Assembly: GCA_023935145.1 (NCBI GenBank)
Contig: CM043699.1
Location: 132,231,536 to 132,295,535 of the forward strand
DNA: 64,000 nucleotides
Direction: 5' to 3'
Source: Bretschneidera sinensis
Lineage: Eukaryota > Streptophyta > Magnoliopsida > Brassicales > Akaniaceae
Under the pieces are notes generated by a model, which had not been told where the DNA came from, made no database searches, and was given only the letters and a program-made list of their open reading frames with translations. Below are positions 10,807-21,757 of the stretch, one piece after another (within the stretch, counting starts at the first letter, position 1; every line of letters starts with the position of its first letter). Both the position numbers and the translations under genes were made by a program.

Positions 10807-11967
10807 TTGTTTCTTGCCAAGACTCTCCCACATAAGAGGTATCTTCGGAAACGAATCTTTGCTTTTAAATTTGATCCTAAGAAAGAGTTGCAAGATAATC
10901 TTGATGCCAAGAAAAGAAGTGCATCAAGTGGTAAAGGGCTGTTCTTTAAAAGAAGGCCAGCAACTTGGTATGGCAGCAACCATGGCTACTACCGGGATAG
11001 AGCTAGAGGAGAGAGCCATGGGAGAGTGCACAGTAGCATGCATGGCTACTACCGAGACAGAGGTAGAGGAGAAAGCCATGGGAGAATGCATTCCAAACTA
11101 AGATTTGGAGGGAAGAGCTGCTACTACTGCCATAAGGAGGGTCATGTCAAGAAAGATTGCAAGAAGATGACAAGGGATAGAGGAGGAAGCCATACCAAGA
11201 ATGGAGAGGCTTCGGTTGCCAAAACAGAACAGCAAGATGATGATGTTCTTGTTGTGTTCTCAAGTGTGAGCAAGGGGCAAGAAGGCAGCAGGAAATGGAT
11301 CTTGGATACTGGGTGCACTTATCATATGAGCCCTCACAAAGAATGGTTCAAGAATTTCAAGGAGATCAATGAGGGAAGAGTCTTCTTGGGGAATGACAAT
11401 TCTTGCCAAGTGAGAGGGATTGGAGACATCCAATTGAGGATGTTTGATGGAGTCACAAGGCTGCTGGAAAATGTAAGGTATGTTCCAGATTTGAAAAGGA
11501 ACTTGATCTCATTGGGGCAGCTGGATTCCATGGGCTATACATGCAAGGTAAAGGAAGAAAAGATCAAGGTTGCCAAGGAATCTTTGGTAGTGATCAAGGC
11601 AGCAAGAAACGATGGACTCTATGAGATGATCGGAGAAACAAAAACCAATGATCAAGCAGCAAGCTTGATGGCTGAGCTGGACAAGGCAGCCCTTTGGCAC
11701 ACTTGCTTGGGACACATGAGTGAAAAGGGCCTGCAAGTGCTTAGCAAGGAAGGTCTACTTGGTGGTGACAAAGTAGAAAAACTGGATTTTTGTGAAAGCT
11801 GTACTCTTAGGCAGCAACATCGGGTCAGCTTCAACACCGGAGTGCACAAGTCTAAGGGCATTCTTGACTACATTCATGCGGACCTTTGGGGACCAGCAAG
11901 GACACCAACACAGGGAGGTAACATTTACTTTCTGTCTTTAATTGATAATTATTCAAGAAAAGTATAG
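10807..11967 (+). CDS. Copia gag C-terminus, protease and integrase N-terminus
   Basis: This 386-codon frame has, in order, a gag tail with a duplicated Gly/Tyr/Arg segment (about residues 58-95), the zinc knuckle CYYCHKEGHVKKDC (about 105-118), protease WILDTGCTYHM (about 163-173), GAG-pre-integrase LWHTCLGHMSEKGL with the paired CxxC (about 296-335), and the start of the integrase core with HADLWGP holding the first catalytic Asp. It ends at TAG 11965-11967 just after DNYSRKV, and the next frame carries straight on. The ATG is not the native start. Confidence 0.85.
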   Translation: MFLAKTLPHKRYLRKRIFAFKFDPKKELQDNLDAKKRSASSGKGLFFKRRPATWYGSNHGYYRDRARGESHGRVHSSMHGYYRDRGRGESHGRMHSKLRFGGKSCYYCHKEGHVKKDCKKMTRDRGGSHTKNGEASVAKTEQQDDDVLVVFSSVSKGQEGSRKWILDTGCTYHMSPHKEWFKNFKEINEGRVFLGNDNSCQVRGIGDIQLRMFDGVTRLLENVRYVPDLKRNLISLGQLDSMGYTCKVKEEKIKVAKESLVVIKAARNDGLYEMIGETKTNDQAASLMAELDKAALWHTCLGHMSEKGLQVLSKEGLLGGDKVEKLDFCESCTLRQQHRVSFNTGVHKSKGILDYIHADLWGPARTPTQGGNIYFLSLIDNYSRKV

Positions 11968-11973
11968 GTTTAT

Positions 11974-12912
11974 TTGGTTAAGAATAAATTAGATGCCTTG
12001 AATAAATTAGTGGTGTGGAAAGGGCTGGTTGAGACTCAAATGGGTAGAGTAGTTAAGGGGATAAGAACTGATAATGGCTTAGAAATTTTTAACCAAGAAC
12101 TTGATCAATTCTGTAGGTTAAATGGAATTCTAAGAAATAGGACGGTTGCAGAAACTCCTCAGCAAAATGGAGTTGCTGAGTTGATGAATAAGACCCTTAT
12201 GGAAAAGGTTAGGTGCATGTTAGATGGATCCGAGTTACCAAAATATTTTTGGGGAGAAGCTGTAGCTACAGCTGCATATTTGATTAATAGATCACCCTCT
12301 AGAATTGTGTTCCAAAAGACTCCCATGGAGATGTGGAGTGGAAAACCCCCTGAGTTGGACAACCTTAGGACTTTTGGGTGTGCTGCGTATGCACAACAAA
12401 AGGATGATGGACTTAGCCCAGGATCTAGAAAATGTGTGTTTCTAGGATATGGGGAAGGGGCTAAGGGATATAGGTTGTGGTCCTTAGAAAAAGAAGGATT
12501 AAAACTCATAATAAGTAGGGATGTTAATTTTAATGAATTGTTATTTCCCTACTTGGAGAAAACTAACCCTACAGGGGCTAGTGAGCAAACCAATTCAGAA
12601 ATTGTTGAGCATAGCATCAAGGGAGATTCTGTTCAGGTAGAGCAAAGGAGGCAAGAAGGTTTGGACCAGGTAGAGCCCTTGGATGATTTCCAAGCTCAAG
12701 AAACTCAAGAAGAAGCTGAACAAGAAAAGGATGCTGCAGCAAGTCGGAAGGACTTTCAGCTCATAAGAGACCGGGAAAGAAGGCTGGTCGGACCACCTTC
12801 AAGATGTGGGTTTGTGGATGCTGCGGATGCAGCAGCTCCTTGGACAGAAGGAGAGATGAGTGAACAAGAAACTTACACGGTGGCCATGGAGTGTAAGGAT
12901 TCGTCAAAGTGA
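11974..12912 (+). CDS. Copia integrase core and C-terminal part
   Basis: This frame continues after a single TAG. It has the second catalytic Asp in RTDNGLE (about residues 31-37) and the Glu in QQNGVAELMNKTLME (about 63-77), so the D,D,E triad is complete apart from the stop upstream. The C-terminal region has the copia signature LRTFGCAAYAQQ and SRKCVFLGYGEGAKGYRLW. An acidic linker to RT follows and ends at a TGA at 12910. Unlikely to be translated from its own ATG. Confidence 0.85.
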   Translation: MVKNKLDALNKLVVWKGLVETQMGRVVKGIRTDNGLEIFNQELDQFCRLNGILRNRTVAETPQQNGVAELMNKTLMEKVRCMLDGSELPKYFWGEAVATAAYLINRSPSRIVFQKTPMEMWSGKPPELDNLRTFGCAAYAQQKDDGLSPGSRKCVFLGYGEGAKGYRLWSLEKEGLKLIISRDVNFNELLFPYLEKTNPTGASEQTNSEIVEHSIKGDSVQVEQRRQEGLDQVEPLDDFQAQETQEEAEQEKDAAASRKDFQLIRDRERRLVGPPSRCGFVDAADAAAPWTEGEMSEQETYTVAMECKDSSK

Positions 12913-12921
12913 CAGCTAGCT

Positions 12922-13779
12922 ATGGAGGAAGAAATGGATTCTTTGAGGAAGAACAACTTCTGGGAATTAGTGAAAATTCTAGGAAATCAGAAAGTTGTGG
13001 AATGTAAGTGCACTTACAAGATCAAAGAAGGGTGCCCTCCAAGAGATGAAGTCCGAAACAAGGCTAAGCTGGTGGCGAATGGGTTCACAAGAAGAGAAGA
13101 CATAGGTTTCACAGAAACTTTCTCACCTGGACACAAGGTGGAGAAGATGGTGAGTATCCTCACCTATGTCATTGATGGGCTGTTAGTTTGGAACAGCAGG
13201 AAGAGGATGGAAAGCTTTACATCTCAACTCAGTGAGGAGTTCGAGAGGAAGGATCTCAGCCTTACACAAAAGATCCTTGGGATGAGGAGAATCATCCGGG
13301 AAAGGAAGAGAAACAGGTCAAGTGTTTCTTGGGCAATGGATGTTTTCAGCAAATATGTGAGTAATCCCAGAAAAGAGCATTGGCTTGGGATGAAGTGGTT
13401 GCTGAGGTACATGGAGGTTCAGTGGCAGCCAGTGGTAGCACTCATAACAACCAGGGCAGAATGCATAGCGGCTACGGAAGCCATAAAGGAGGCTATGGGG
13501 TGCAAAGGATTGTTGGACGAGTGGGAGGTCTTAAAAGAGCAGGTGGTGGTATCTTTGGATAGCCAAAGTGCGGGGCACTTATGGAGGTATCTGGTGTTCC
13601 ATGAGGGGATAGAGTATATGGATGTTCGGTATCATTACATTCTGGAAAATTGTACAGAAGGAAGCATTCATGTTGACAAGAAGACCACGGAGAAAAGTCC
13701 TGCAGATTTAGGCACCAAGTTTCTACCTCTAAGTAAGTTTAATCATTGCCTTGAATTACTTAGGATTGGAGTCAGTTGA
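12922..13779 (+). pseudogene. Copia RT/RNase H frame with the catalytic core deleted
   Basis: This open frame of 285 codons starts like copia RT (NNFWELVKI, KAKLVANGFTRREDIGF, TFSPGHKVEKM) but then jumps to the segment after the YVDD motif. The DVKTAFLHG and YGLKQ blocks are missing, and the position of YVDD reads YVID. The SEEFERKDLSLTQKILGM part and a short RNase H end (TTEKSPADLGTKFL) remain. Several in-frame deletions have kept the frame open, but no active polymerase is possible. Confidence 0.8.
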
Positions 13780-13862
13780 TTGATGACTCAAGATGAGTTT
13801 GGATCCCGAAGCTTTCTGCACAATGGTTCAGGTTTTTTGAACTCTTAGACAAAGGTAGAGAT

Positions 13863-14686
13863 TGTTGTTATTTGTCTAAGTTTCAAACATATCCAAACAC
13901 AGTCTAAAGTTGGTTAATGTCCAAACCAATTGTGGGATATCAAATTTCAGCAAGTTATAAGGTTGAACACATGTGTGTGCTTCAATTTTGAGCATGGGAA
14001 GGTCAAGCACACTGCTGTGGAAGTTTCTGCCCACAGGCAGGAGGTGTGCGCATAGCATCAGGAGGCTGCAGCATCAGGTCACGCCGCAGCACACAGCACC
14101 ACACCAAAACGCATAGCATCACTTGGAGAGTGATGAAGGGCTGAGATTAAAGGAAGAACATGATCAAAGGGAGGATAATGACTCACAAGAATGTCCAAGA
14201 ATTAAGAGGCTATAAAAAGGGTTTCCTAGCCTCATTTCAAGTGGTGAAAAAGGTGTGTGAGAGAACCAACCAGGTTGTGACATTGTGAGATAATTGTAAA
14301 CACAAGAGAGAATTGTGAGAGACATAAACACAAGAGGGACTCTTGTAGTGAGGCTGGTTGTAAAGAAGAGAGGTTAGTAGAGAATTGATAGAAAGCATTG
14401 TAATAGGTCTATCACTTTCTCGTTCTCTTCTTGGTTCTTCAAGAACTTGGATTCTTGAAGGGGATTGCTGTAACTTTGTAAGAACCATTGAGATAGTGCA
14501 AAGAGTTCGGAGGAACTCACGGGACGTAGGCACATTGCCGAACCTCGACAACAAATTACTTGTCTTCTTTCTTTCTTTGATTTTCTGTTCTTGTGTTCGA
14601 TTGCTGAAATTCTTTCTACAAGTCATTCAAGACTTGGGTGTTTGGAAGATCACCACCTGGGCATCTTGTCAAGCTGATTTCCAACA
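13863..14686 (+). repeat. 3' LTR of copia 9475-14686
   Basis: It is 824 bp, TGTTGTTATT to TTTCCAACA, preceded by a purine-rich tract (AAAGGTAGAGAT, 13851-13862). Its TATA box is at 14211-14218. Differences from the 5' LTR cluster in the first 400 bp and are mostly transitions. Confidence 0.93.
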
Positions 14687-15526
14687 GAGCTTCTTACACT
14701 TCTTCTCCTCTAGGTCTACTATTTCCGATACAACCATTGACTAAACCACAAATTTGCTAGCATATGGAGCCACAGTCAACTCATTAACTTCAAATAAATA
14801 AAATCTCTATCTTATTGGGTTCTAGAGGTATAAGGAAAGTATTGATCAAGGAAAACCTCCTTAAGCCTATTCCAGGTTAAGGATCTATCAATTTCTGCAC
14901 TTACCTTGGCAATAGTATCCTCTCATCGTTCTAAAGCTTCTCCTTCAAACTCAAACGAAGCAAAGGCAATCATCTGCCTGGTAGTTATTGGTAAAATACC
15001 AAATAATCTCTCTACTTGTTTTCTCCCAAAACTTAGGCTTAAAAGGATTCATAGATCCTTTAAATAACAAGACATTCAACTTAACAACCACCCTGCATCT
15101 CATAAAAAAACTCACTTTTCCACTTTTGAACATTTATTTTTACTTGATTAACAACCTCAGGCATTGCTCTAGTCTATTCATCAAGTCTATACTATAAGCT
15201 ATCAATTCTATCATCTATTACATTCATTTTCTCAAGAGCATATGTAAGAGCTTATCTTAGCTCATCTCTTTCAACTTCATTTTCTCTCACATCTTTACTA
15301 ATATCAATTATATTGTCAATATGTTCCTTTCTAGGAACCACAGATTCAGATTCAACCTTAACTTGTCAAAAAAATTGGGAGCCTACTACGCCCTCTCAAA
15401 TCAACAACTCTAACTCTAGCTCTAGTGCATCCACGTGTCATCCTCAGACTGTTCATTAAAAAATAATTTATTTTAATCTTCCACTTTCTTACTTTTTATG
15501 CAGTCTATGGAATTATAAAACCTAAT
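14687..15526 (-). pseudogene. Degenerate gypsy gag N-terminal part and leader
   Basis: On the minus strand the translation shows gag-like pieces (MIAFASFEFEGEALER and NRLKEVFLDQYFPY) separated by stops, then an AT-rich leader before the primer site. It is the other half of the gag split by the copia element. Confidence 0.6.
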
Positions 15527-15538
15527 GCTCTGATACCA
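15527..15538 (-). promoter_or_regulatory. Primer binding site, initiator tRNA-Met, of the old gypsy element
   Basis: The plus strand reads GCTCTGATACCA, the reverse complement of TGGTATCAGAGC. It sits 4 bp from the LTR end at 15543. Confidence 0.88.
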
Positions 15539-15542
15539 AAAT

Positions 15543-17537
15543 TGTAACGACCCATCCCGGGTTGGTCACCCTCGAGATGGTGTCATCACATTTTGAAAAT
15601 CTCAGCATGACACATGTATGCAACAATTAAAATAATACTAATAAAACTTCTTTTACATCAATCCTCAACCCTCAACAGGGGAGATACATCAATATGATAT
15701 TAACTTAAACATAATATACAACGTAAAATGCATGAATGTTTACAAATAAATTTTTATTTTATTTTCTCAGTAGTCTGAGGATGTTGACACGCACGTGGCC
15801 TACAGAAAATGATTTCGGCTGAATCTCAACTCACCAAACTATTTGTCCTGTTTGCTACCTGAAATCATTGCATAATGAGGGGTGAGCTTTAAAAGCTTAG
15901 TGAATTAAATTTACTAGAAGTACTCAATCTATATAAATAATCTTTTAATATTTTATTATTTATATTTCATACAACTTGATACAAGCATTCTACTATCACT
16001 ACACATATCATAAGTCTCATTTTCTATCAATCTCTTATTCTTATTTATTAGTTCACTTTAAACCCATCAATTATCTCAACATTACCTCGTAATGAGGTTC
16101 ACATCATAAAATTTACCGTTTAAATGGTTCTTATCACCATAACTATCTCTCTGTGAGAATCATCCATCTTTAAATAAATTCACAATAACACACCACACAT
16201 TAGCATTTCAATAATGCAAGCAATAATTAAAACAGATGCAATGCATGAATTATTATTATGTGAATGTCTTCCCACATGTCGAAATGCTTTTATTATCTTA
16301 GACCAACTACTTTCCTAGTTCTTTTCTTTACAACTTATCCCGGCTATCAAGGATTTATTTCTAGCATATACCGTCTATCACGGTGTCCCTTTTATTTCCA
16401 GCATATACTGGCTGTCACGGTTTTTCAATTTGATGGGCCCCTTCCCGGTTATTTTCTTTTATTTAATGCATATGCATATGAACAATGATATGAAATATCC
16501 ACATGAACAATAACATAAAAGAGCAAACTTGAATTCAAATATTTAAATTGGCTATCCTAATTTTTCTCAAATTATATAAAAATTTCCGCTAAATTCCTCT
16601 CATCATAAATCATATCAAACCATCCATCAAAGCTTGTCCAAATGCACTAAATTTCATCTCCTCATAATTCGTATCAAAACATCAACCATAGCTCATTAAG
16701 AATTTCACTTATTACTTTTATTATTAAATCAGTTTATTATTCCAAAAATATTATTTCTCACCTAATAATTTTCTACATGTCCAAAATTCATCTCATACCT
16801 AATAATTTTCTAACTCACCACGTAGCACTTAACTGTACTCGTGGATCACCTCTTTACCTTTATTGTTCCTCTCAGAAATTTCTCCCTGTTACAGGTTGTC
16901 AACACCTGACATAATATTTGTATTAAATTTCTAATTATTTCTTCAATTCTTCATAAACCACACTATTTGAAAATTCTCACTTTGACTTTCGGGAAATTTC
17001 ATAAATGCTAAAATTTCAAAAATAAACATCACGTTATTACCTACTATTTTTCTGATAGCTTATCGTGATTCTCTATGAAATTCCGCAATAAACACCTTCA
17101 AAATTTTGTTCTTTCAACCTTTCTTTTGGTCCCCAAGTGTTTAAAGAAGTAGAGTAATTGAAGAAAAAAAAAACTAAACGAAATAAGTAACTTAACTTAT
17201 ATATATAGACACACACACACACACACATACACATACACACATTTGCCAAAGTCTCAGCATTTAATTGCTGCCACGATTTTTAAACATGGCTTACATGCAA
17301 TTAAGCCTTGGCAGCAGGTTGCCACCTGCTGCCACGTTTGTTTGTTTTTTTTAAGAAAACTTTTTTTTTCTTTTTCCTTCTTCTTTTTCTTTGTAACTAT
17401 GCCCCCACACATCCAGTTTTTTTAAAAAGAATTATTTTATTCAATAATAAAATTCTTGCATAAATATATTATTTTAATTTCATGTCATATTTAATAAATT
17501 ACTTTTTTACCCTTACTTTACAATTACGGGTATTACA
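15543..17537 (-). repeat. 5' LTR of the old gypsy element (family TGTAAYRCCC)
   Basis: The plus strand reads TGTAACGACCC to GGGTATTACA over 1995 bp. Two relatives occur in opposite orientation at 37794-39100 and 58232-60392. It holds two copies of a 36-bp unit around CAGCATATAC (about 16345-16425), an AC microsatellite (17211-17240) and a T-rich tract (17345-17410). No ORF of substance. Confidence 0.85.
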
Positions 17538-17880
17538 GTTAAAATATGCTAGAGAGGTCCATCACAAAATTGATGGGATCCACCATACTGAGTGGATTAA
17601 TGAATTACGAGATAAAAGTACAAAAGATAAGGGCATAGACAAATCAGTATGGATTGAATGGATGGGTGAAAAAGATGGGAAGTTAGGTCATGGCATCCAA
17701 ATAGAATATTGGGACAGTTTGGTGAAGTTGTGGGAATCAGATGGTTGGACTAAACACTCTAAGTTAGCATCTCAGAATAGGCGGTCAGGAGACAATTGGC
17801 ATGTCCACCATATTGGGAGGTCGATTAGTATGGATGCCCATGCAGATTCATTGGTATATGATTTCTTTATTTCTCTGCAG

Positions 17881-17938
<58 letters not shown>

Positions 17939-18640
17939 GTATAAAGAGAGATATTTATATGTATTGTGTTCAATTAATTTTTGTTGACAAATTCCAAAGT
18001 GCAGTCCAAGGAATTGCACAACCAGCTAATCCTGTTGAGGTATTTAATAAGACCCACAAGAGCCCCATGACGAATTAATATCTTGATTAGAGGCCACATA
18101 CGACAGTTGTATGATTATAATATATTTTTTACTCATTCGATAAATAACTCTTCTTATTAATATTGTGGGGGAAGAAAAAATATTATTGACTGAATGTATT
18201 AATTTGTATGGTAGGAAACATAAGGACGACTCATCCAGGAGAGCACTAGTGAGGAATTTGACGCATCACATCTCAAATTTAGATCATGTAGTGTGAATGG
18301 GTTGAGGCCTCTGGAGGGATGAAGAAGGGACGGTTAGTTGTCGCATGTTGTGATTCTCCAAGAAGCAGTTCAACAAATAGATCCAACGCATCATGCTTTA
18401 CACTGTTCAATGATGGCAAAACGATGTACCAGGAACTCGAAGAAGAAAAAAAAATAAGGGAGATCCTGTAGACACGTGTCGATAGCATGGAGAACCAATT
18501 TCAACAGGAAAAATTAGAAATGCAATAAGAATTTGAGCAGCAACTGCAGCAGGTGGTGCAGCAGCAACAACAACAGATGTAGCAGATGATGCAACATTTT
18601 GTGACGGCACATGAACCACCCACTATAAGTTAAACTCAAT
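17538..18640 (+). pseudogene. Plant transposase-family ORF (Ptta/En/Spm, Transposase_24-like), broken
   Basis: The open part 17482-18078 starts inside the LTR; the real homology begins near 17540. SVWIEWMGEKDGKLGH, then SDGWTKHSKLASQNRRSGDN and HHIGRSISMDAHADS resemble the conserved core of the Ptta/En/Spm transposase family that accompanies CACTA elements. A TA microsatellite (17881-17927) interrupts the reading. Further fragments follow in shifted frames (SGGMKKGRLVVACC near 18315-18355, then a glutamine-rich coiled segment near 18490-18600). Stops make it inactive. The gypsy element seems inserted in its 5' part. Confidence 0.6.
17881..17940. repeat. TA microsatellite with GTAT tail
   Basis: An uninterrupted TA run of about 46 bp is followed by four GTAT units. 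Confidence 0.95.
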
Positions 18641-18663
18641 TAAATGAAAGTTCAATATTTCAT

Positions 18664-19158
18664 ATCACTAAATCTCCAAAAGTGTGTGATTTAGTCTAAT
18701 AAAGTTCAACACATAGTAGTTTTTAGGGTGAAAATGTAAAATAGTCGTGTAATTGACGAACCGGGGGTACCGACACATCCGTTGAGTCAAACATACTCGT
18801 ACGAACAAGTGGAATCCATTTTAGATCACTAGCTCTCCAAAAGTTTGTGTTTTAGTCTAATAAAGTTCAACACTTAGCGGTTTTTATGGTGAAAATGTAA
18901 AATAGTTGAGTAATGGACAAACCGGGGGTACCGACACGTCCGTGGAGTCCAACGTGACGAACAAACGGAATCCGTTTTAGATCACTAGCCCTCCAAAAGT
19001 GTGTTTTACTCTGATAAAGTTCAATATTTAGTGGTTTTTAGGGTGGAAATGTAAAATAGTCGTGTAATGGACGAACCGAGGGTATCGGCACGTCCGTGGA
19101 GTCGAACGTGACTCATGGGAATAAAGGAAATCTGTTTCGGATCACTAAGCTCTCCAAA
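18664..19158. repeat. Tandem repeat, three units of about 160 bp plus a partial fourth
   Basis: The units start at ATCACTA: 18664-18824, 18825-18980, 18981-19140, then about 18 bp of a fourth. Each contains CTCCAAAAG, AATAAAGTTCAA or a variant, GTAAAATAGT and ACCGNGGGTACCGACACGTCC-like blocks. Units look about 85-90 percent alike by eye. No coding sense is visible. The array directly abuts the first recognisable TAF6 exon. Confidence 0.9.
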
Positions 19159-19191
19159 CAGAATTAATTCAAGTTCCAGAAACTGTTGCAG

Positions 19192-19324
19192 ATTTGGGCA
19201 TGTTTATAGCAGTCTTCAGACTCGTCTTACAAAAACTTTGCTTAATGCACTTTTGGACCCAAAACGAGCATTGACACAACACTATGGTGCAATTCAAGGG
19301 TTAACAGCTCTAGGGCCTAATGTG
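19192..19324 (+). pseudogene. TAF6: TAF6 exon encoding the FGHVY...ALGPNV segment
   Basis: After AG at 19190-19191 the exon reads FGHVYSSLQTRLTKTLLNAL and continues to HYGAIQGLTALGPNV, diagnostic of TAF6. It ends in GTG with donor GT at 19325-19326. The first base completes a split Arg codon. Upstream sequence (SSSRNCC in the same frame) only weakly resembles the expected preceding residues, so the left edge is uncertain. Confidence 0.85.
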
Positions 19325-21675
19325 GTATTCTCTTCTCTCATGCTTCTTAAAATTAAGAAATTTAATTTTCTATTAAATGATTATTGGAAATTATTTTTAC
19401 TTTTATATCTTTATATTATCTTCAAGAACCCTATTTCAAGTGTCAAATCTTTGTTTAATGGAAGCAGAAAAATAGAGAAGATCATTTTTTTAATGAAAAA
19501 GGATGTTTCAGGATTTTCATTGTCCTGTTGGTTTCTCTCTGAATCTCTTCCGCTTTTGAGGAGCAATCTTAAATTGAAAAGGGTTACACCATCTTAAGAT
19601 ATTCTCCCATATTTTTAATTCTTTCCTTTTCCCTTTCTGAAGCTAAGAGACATTCTGCACTATTCTATGAGGAGGTTTTCCGCCCTGCTATCAAGAAATT
19701 CTCAGCAATCAACATGATTTGATTGTTTGCAAATCCTCTCTCACAAACCCATGTATGTTCCTGTTTTCACAATTGAGTAACAATTCCATTTCAATAGCAT
19801 CCCAACTCTCTTCTATTATATTAACACTATGTTTGGTAGGAGAGAAAGTTAGGCCGATTGAAGAGGGGAGAGAGAGAACACTTATCTTTTGCTTGGTAAT
19901 TAAAGGAAGAGGATGGAAAGAGTAGTCAAGCAGATGTTCCACTATGGCCCACATTTTTCAATTCTCTCAACTTGGGAAGAAAATGAAGTGGAAAGTGAAA
20001 AGGAGAGGATGTAACTACATTCTGTTGTCTTTTCTTATTTCTATCCGCATTTCTATCCTCGTTTTGAAGTACATTGATGGGAAAGAGAAATCATTTTCTT
20101 TCTTCTCAGTTTCCTATATTGGAATTTTGGGTTCAAATATGTTATAACATTGTACATGTAGACCCATTATCTAATAAAGGACCCAATTAAGTGATATAAG
20201 TTTTATGGGTCTCCAAAGTATCAAGGTTATTTAGTATGGGCCACCTTATGTGTAGAAGTCCGATGTGGTATGAGTCTTTGTTAATGGGCCAAAGACCCAA
20301 TGCACATGTGTGAGGTAACTATTAGGGTTATGGTCCCTAAGGCACAGTGATATAAATAGACATCAGAGGAGAGTGTTTAGTGTGTGTTAAAAACTTTATA
20401 GAAACAGACAATTCTTCTCCCTCCCCTCTAAAGTTGATTGGTTCCCATACCAAAAGTGGTTCTCCCTGTAGTCTTAGAAGATCAACCCAAGGAGGCTTGC
20501 TTGCAATGGATTCCGGTTCGTTTTTTTTAACTCATCTTCTCAATATATATATATGAATTCTTGATAAGTTTAACGTGAGATCTTGGCTGTATTGTTGATG
20601 ATTATGTGTATTAGTATCAAGCTTAAAATCTATCATCCTATATTTCTAAAATTTTCCAAAATTTGATTTTTCAATACTCCCAATCAAGCAAAGCCTAGTG
20701 TTTTCATCCATAGCCTCTTAAATAGAAGGAAAATAAAAAGATTCTGATAAAGTTTAAATAAATTAACATATAATAACAACAAAAGAGTTTAACGTAAGCC
20801 CCTTCATCTTTGGTGAGTGATAAGTATTAAAATCCCTACCCAAAGTGCAGGGTTCAAAACCTCTCACCTTCTATTAAAAAAAGAGTTTAACATGAATTAA
20901 AAACTTGTAATATGCAAATTGTGACAAATTAAACTCAAAAACAAGTTTACCTCAACCTCACATTACTTTTTGTTTAGAAAATGTTTTTATGTTCAATATG
21001 AAAAATAATTTTAATATTCGAAACCAAAGATTTTCTTATAATCCTCCTCTATTTAGTTTTTATCTTATCCAATTCTTCTCTTAATTTAACATACCAAACA
21101 CACCAAAAAGAAGAAGAATGATTGGCTAGCTCAGAATCAGATTCACACCTTCATTCTTAATTTCTTGCAAAGGATTACCGGGAAAGGAGAAGTTACGGGC
21201 TACCCAATTGTATAGCCCAATAATTGGATAAAAATAATACTTTGACATTAACAAATTTGAGTTACAAACAAGTTGCTAGAAAAATGTACAACTAAGTTTA
21301 TTTGTGGGTATAATTAATTTTTTAGATCATTAATAGGGTTTGATTCCTCCATTTTAAGTGACCTGAAGCTAATTGTTAAGCGACAAAACTATCGTTGAAA
21401 AATAATTTATTAAATTTATTATAGCTTGTAAATTCAATTGATTATATTGAATTTACAAGGACTAATACACAAACCTTATGGGAAATCTTTTTTTTTTTTC
21501 TTCAGAAAACTGCTGTAAAAAATACAATTTATTATAGCTTGAAAAATCGTTTGTCAACAAAGAATATTAACCACAAGTCTTTAAATTCCAGCATAAAAAA
21601 TATTAACCACAAGTCTCCCAGCGAATTTTCAGCTTGAAACAACAATAACCCCAAAAATAAGCTTCCCCTATTGCA
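19325..21675. other. Intron 1 of TAF6, left part: AT-rich, no gene seen
   Basis: No ORF or protein similarity is recognisable. A stretch at about 20140-20560 looks LTR-like: TGTTATAACATTG start, GATATAAATAGA TATA-like box at 20350-20361 and a CT-rich transcribed-type tract. I could not find its other end or a target duplication. 20790-20880 reads like a short degenerate repeat. Nothing else is apparent. Confidence 0.5.
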
Positions 21676-21682
21676 TATAAAA
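21676..21682 (+). promoter_or_regulatory. TATA box of the cysteine-rich peptide gene
   Basis: TATAAAA at 21676-21682, 76 bp upstream of the ATG. This would put transcription start near 21705-21715 and a 5' UTR of about 45-55 bp. Confidence 0.65.
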
Positions 21683-21757
21683 TGATACCCGTTGCATTTG
21701 ATAATTTCCACCATCGATCAAATCACAAAGAAACACTGAGAAAAGCAAGAAAAACAA

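Larger units (their letters stand above)
9475..14686 (+). mobile_element. Complete-length Ty1/copia retrotransposon, RT-defective
   Basis: Two 824-bp LTRs (9475-10298 and 13863-14686) flank a 3.6-kb interior with an iMet-type primer site. I count about 20 differences between the LTRs by eye (about 2.4 percent), so the insertion is fairly young. The flanking 5-mers GAACC and GAGCT match at 3 of 5 positions, possibly a decayed target duplication. The interior keeps gag, protease and integrase with a few stops, while RT has lost its catalytic centre, so it cannot copy itself. Confidence 0.92.
6733..17537 (-). mobile_element. Old Ty3/gypsy (chromovirus, Tekay/Del-like) element, host of three insertions
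   Basis: The fragments on the minus strand are colinear: 5' LTR 15543-17537, iMet primer site 15527-15538, gag 14687-15520 and 9013-9474, protease 8801-9012, RT and RNase H 8010-6733. They are interrupted by the copia element at 9475-14686, the LINE at 8018-8800 and, at the left, the Athila element. Motifs such as [22 protein letters not shown] and DLGATYSFAS fit the chromovirus branch. Stops and frameshifts are frequent, so it is dead and much older than its insertions. Integrase and the 3' LTR lie beyond the Athila insertion, outside the window. Confidence 0.82.

Noticed and set aside
20140..20660. Possible solo LTR or TRIM element
   Set aside because: It has a TATA-like box and LTR-like composition, but I could not find matching ends or a target duplication, so it is only mentioned in the intron entry.
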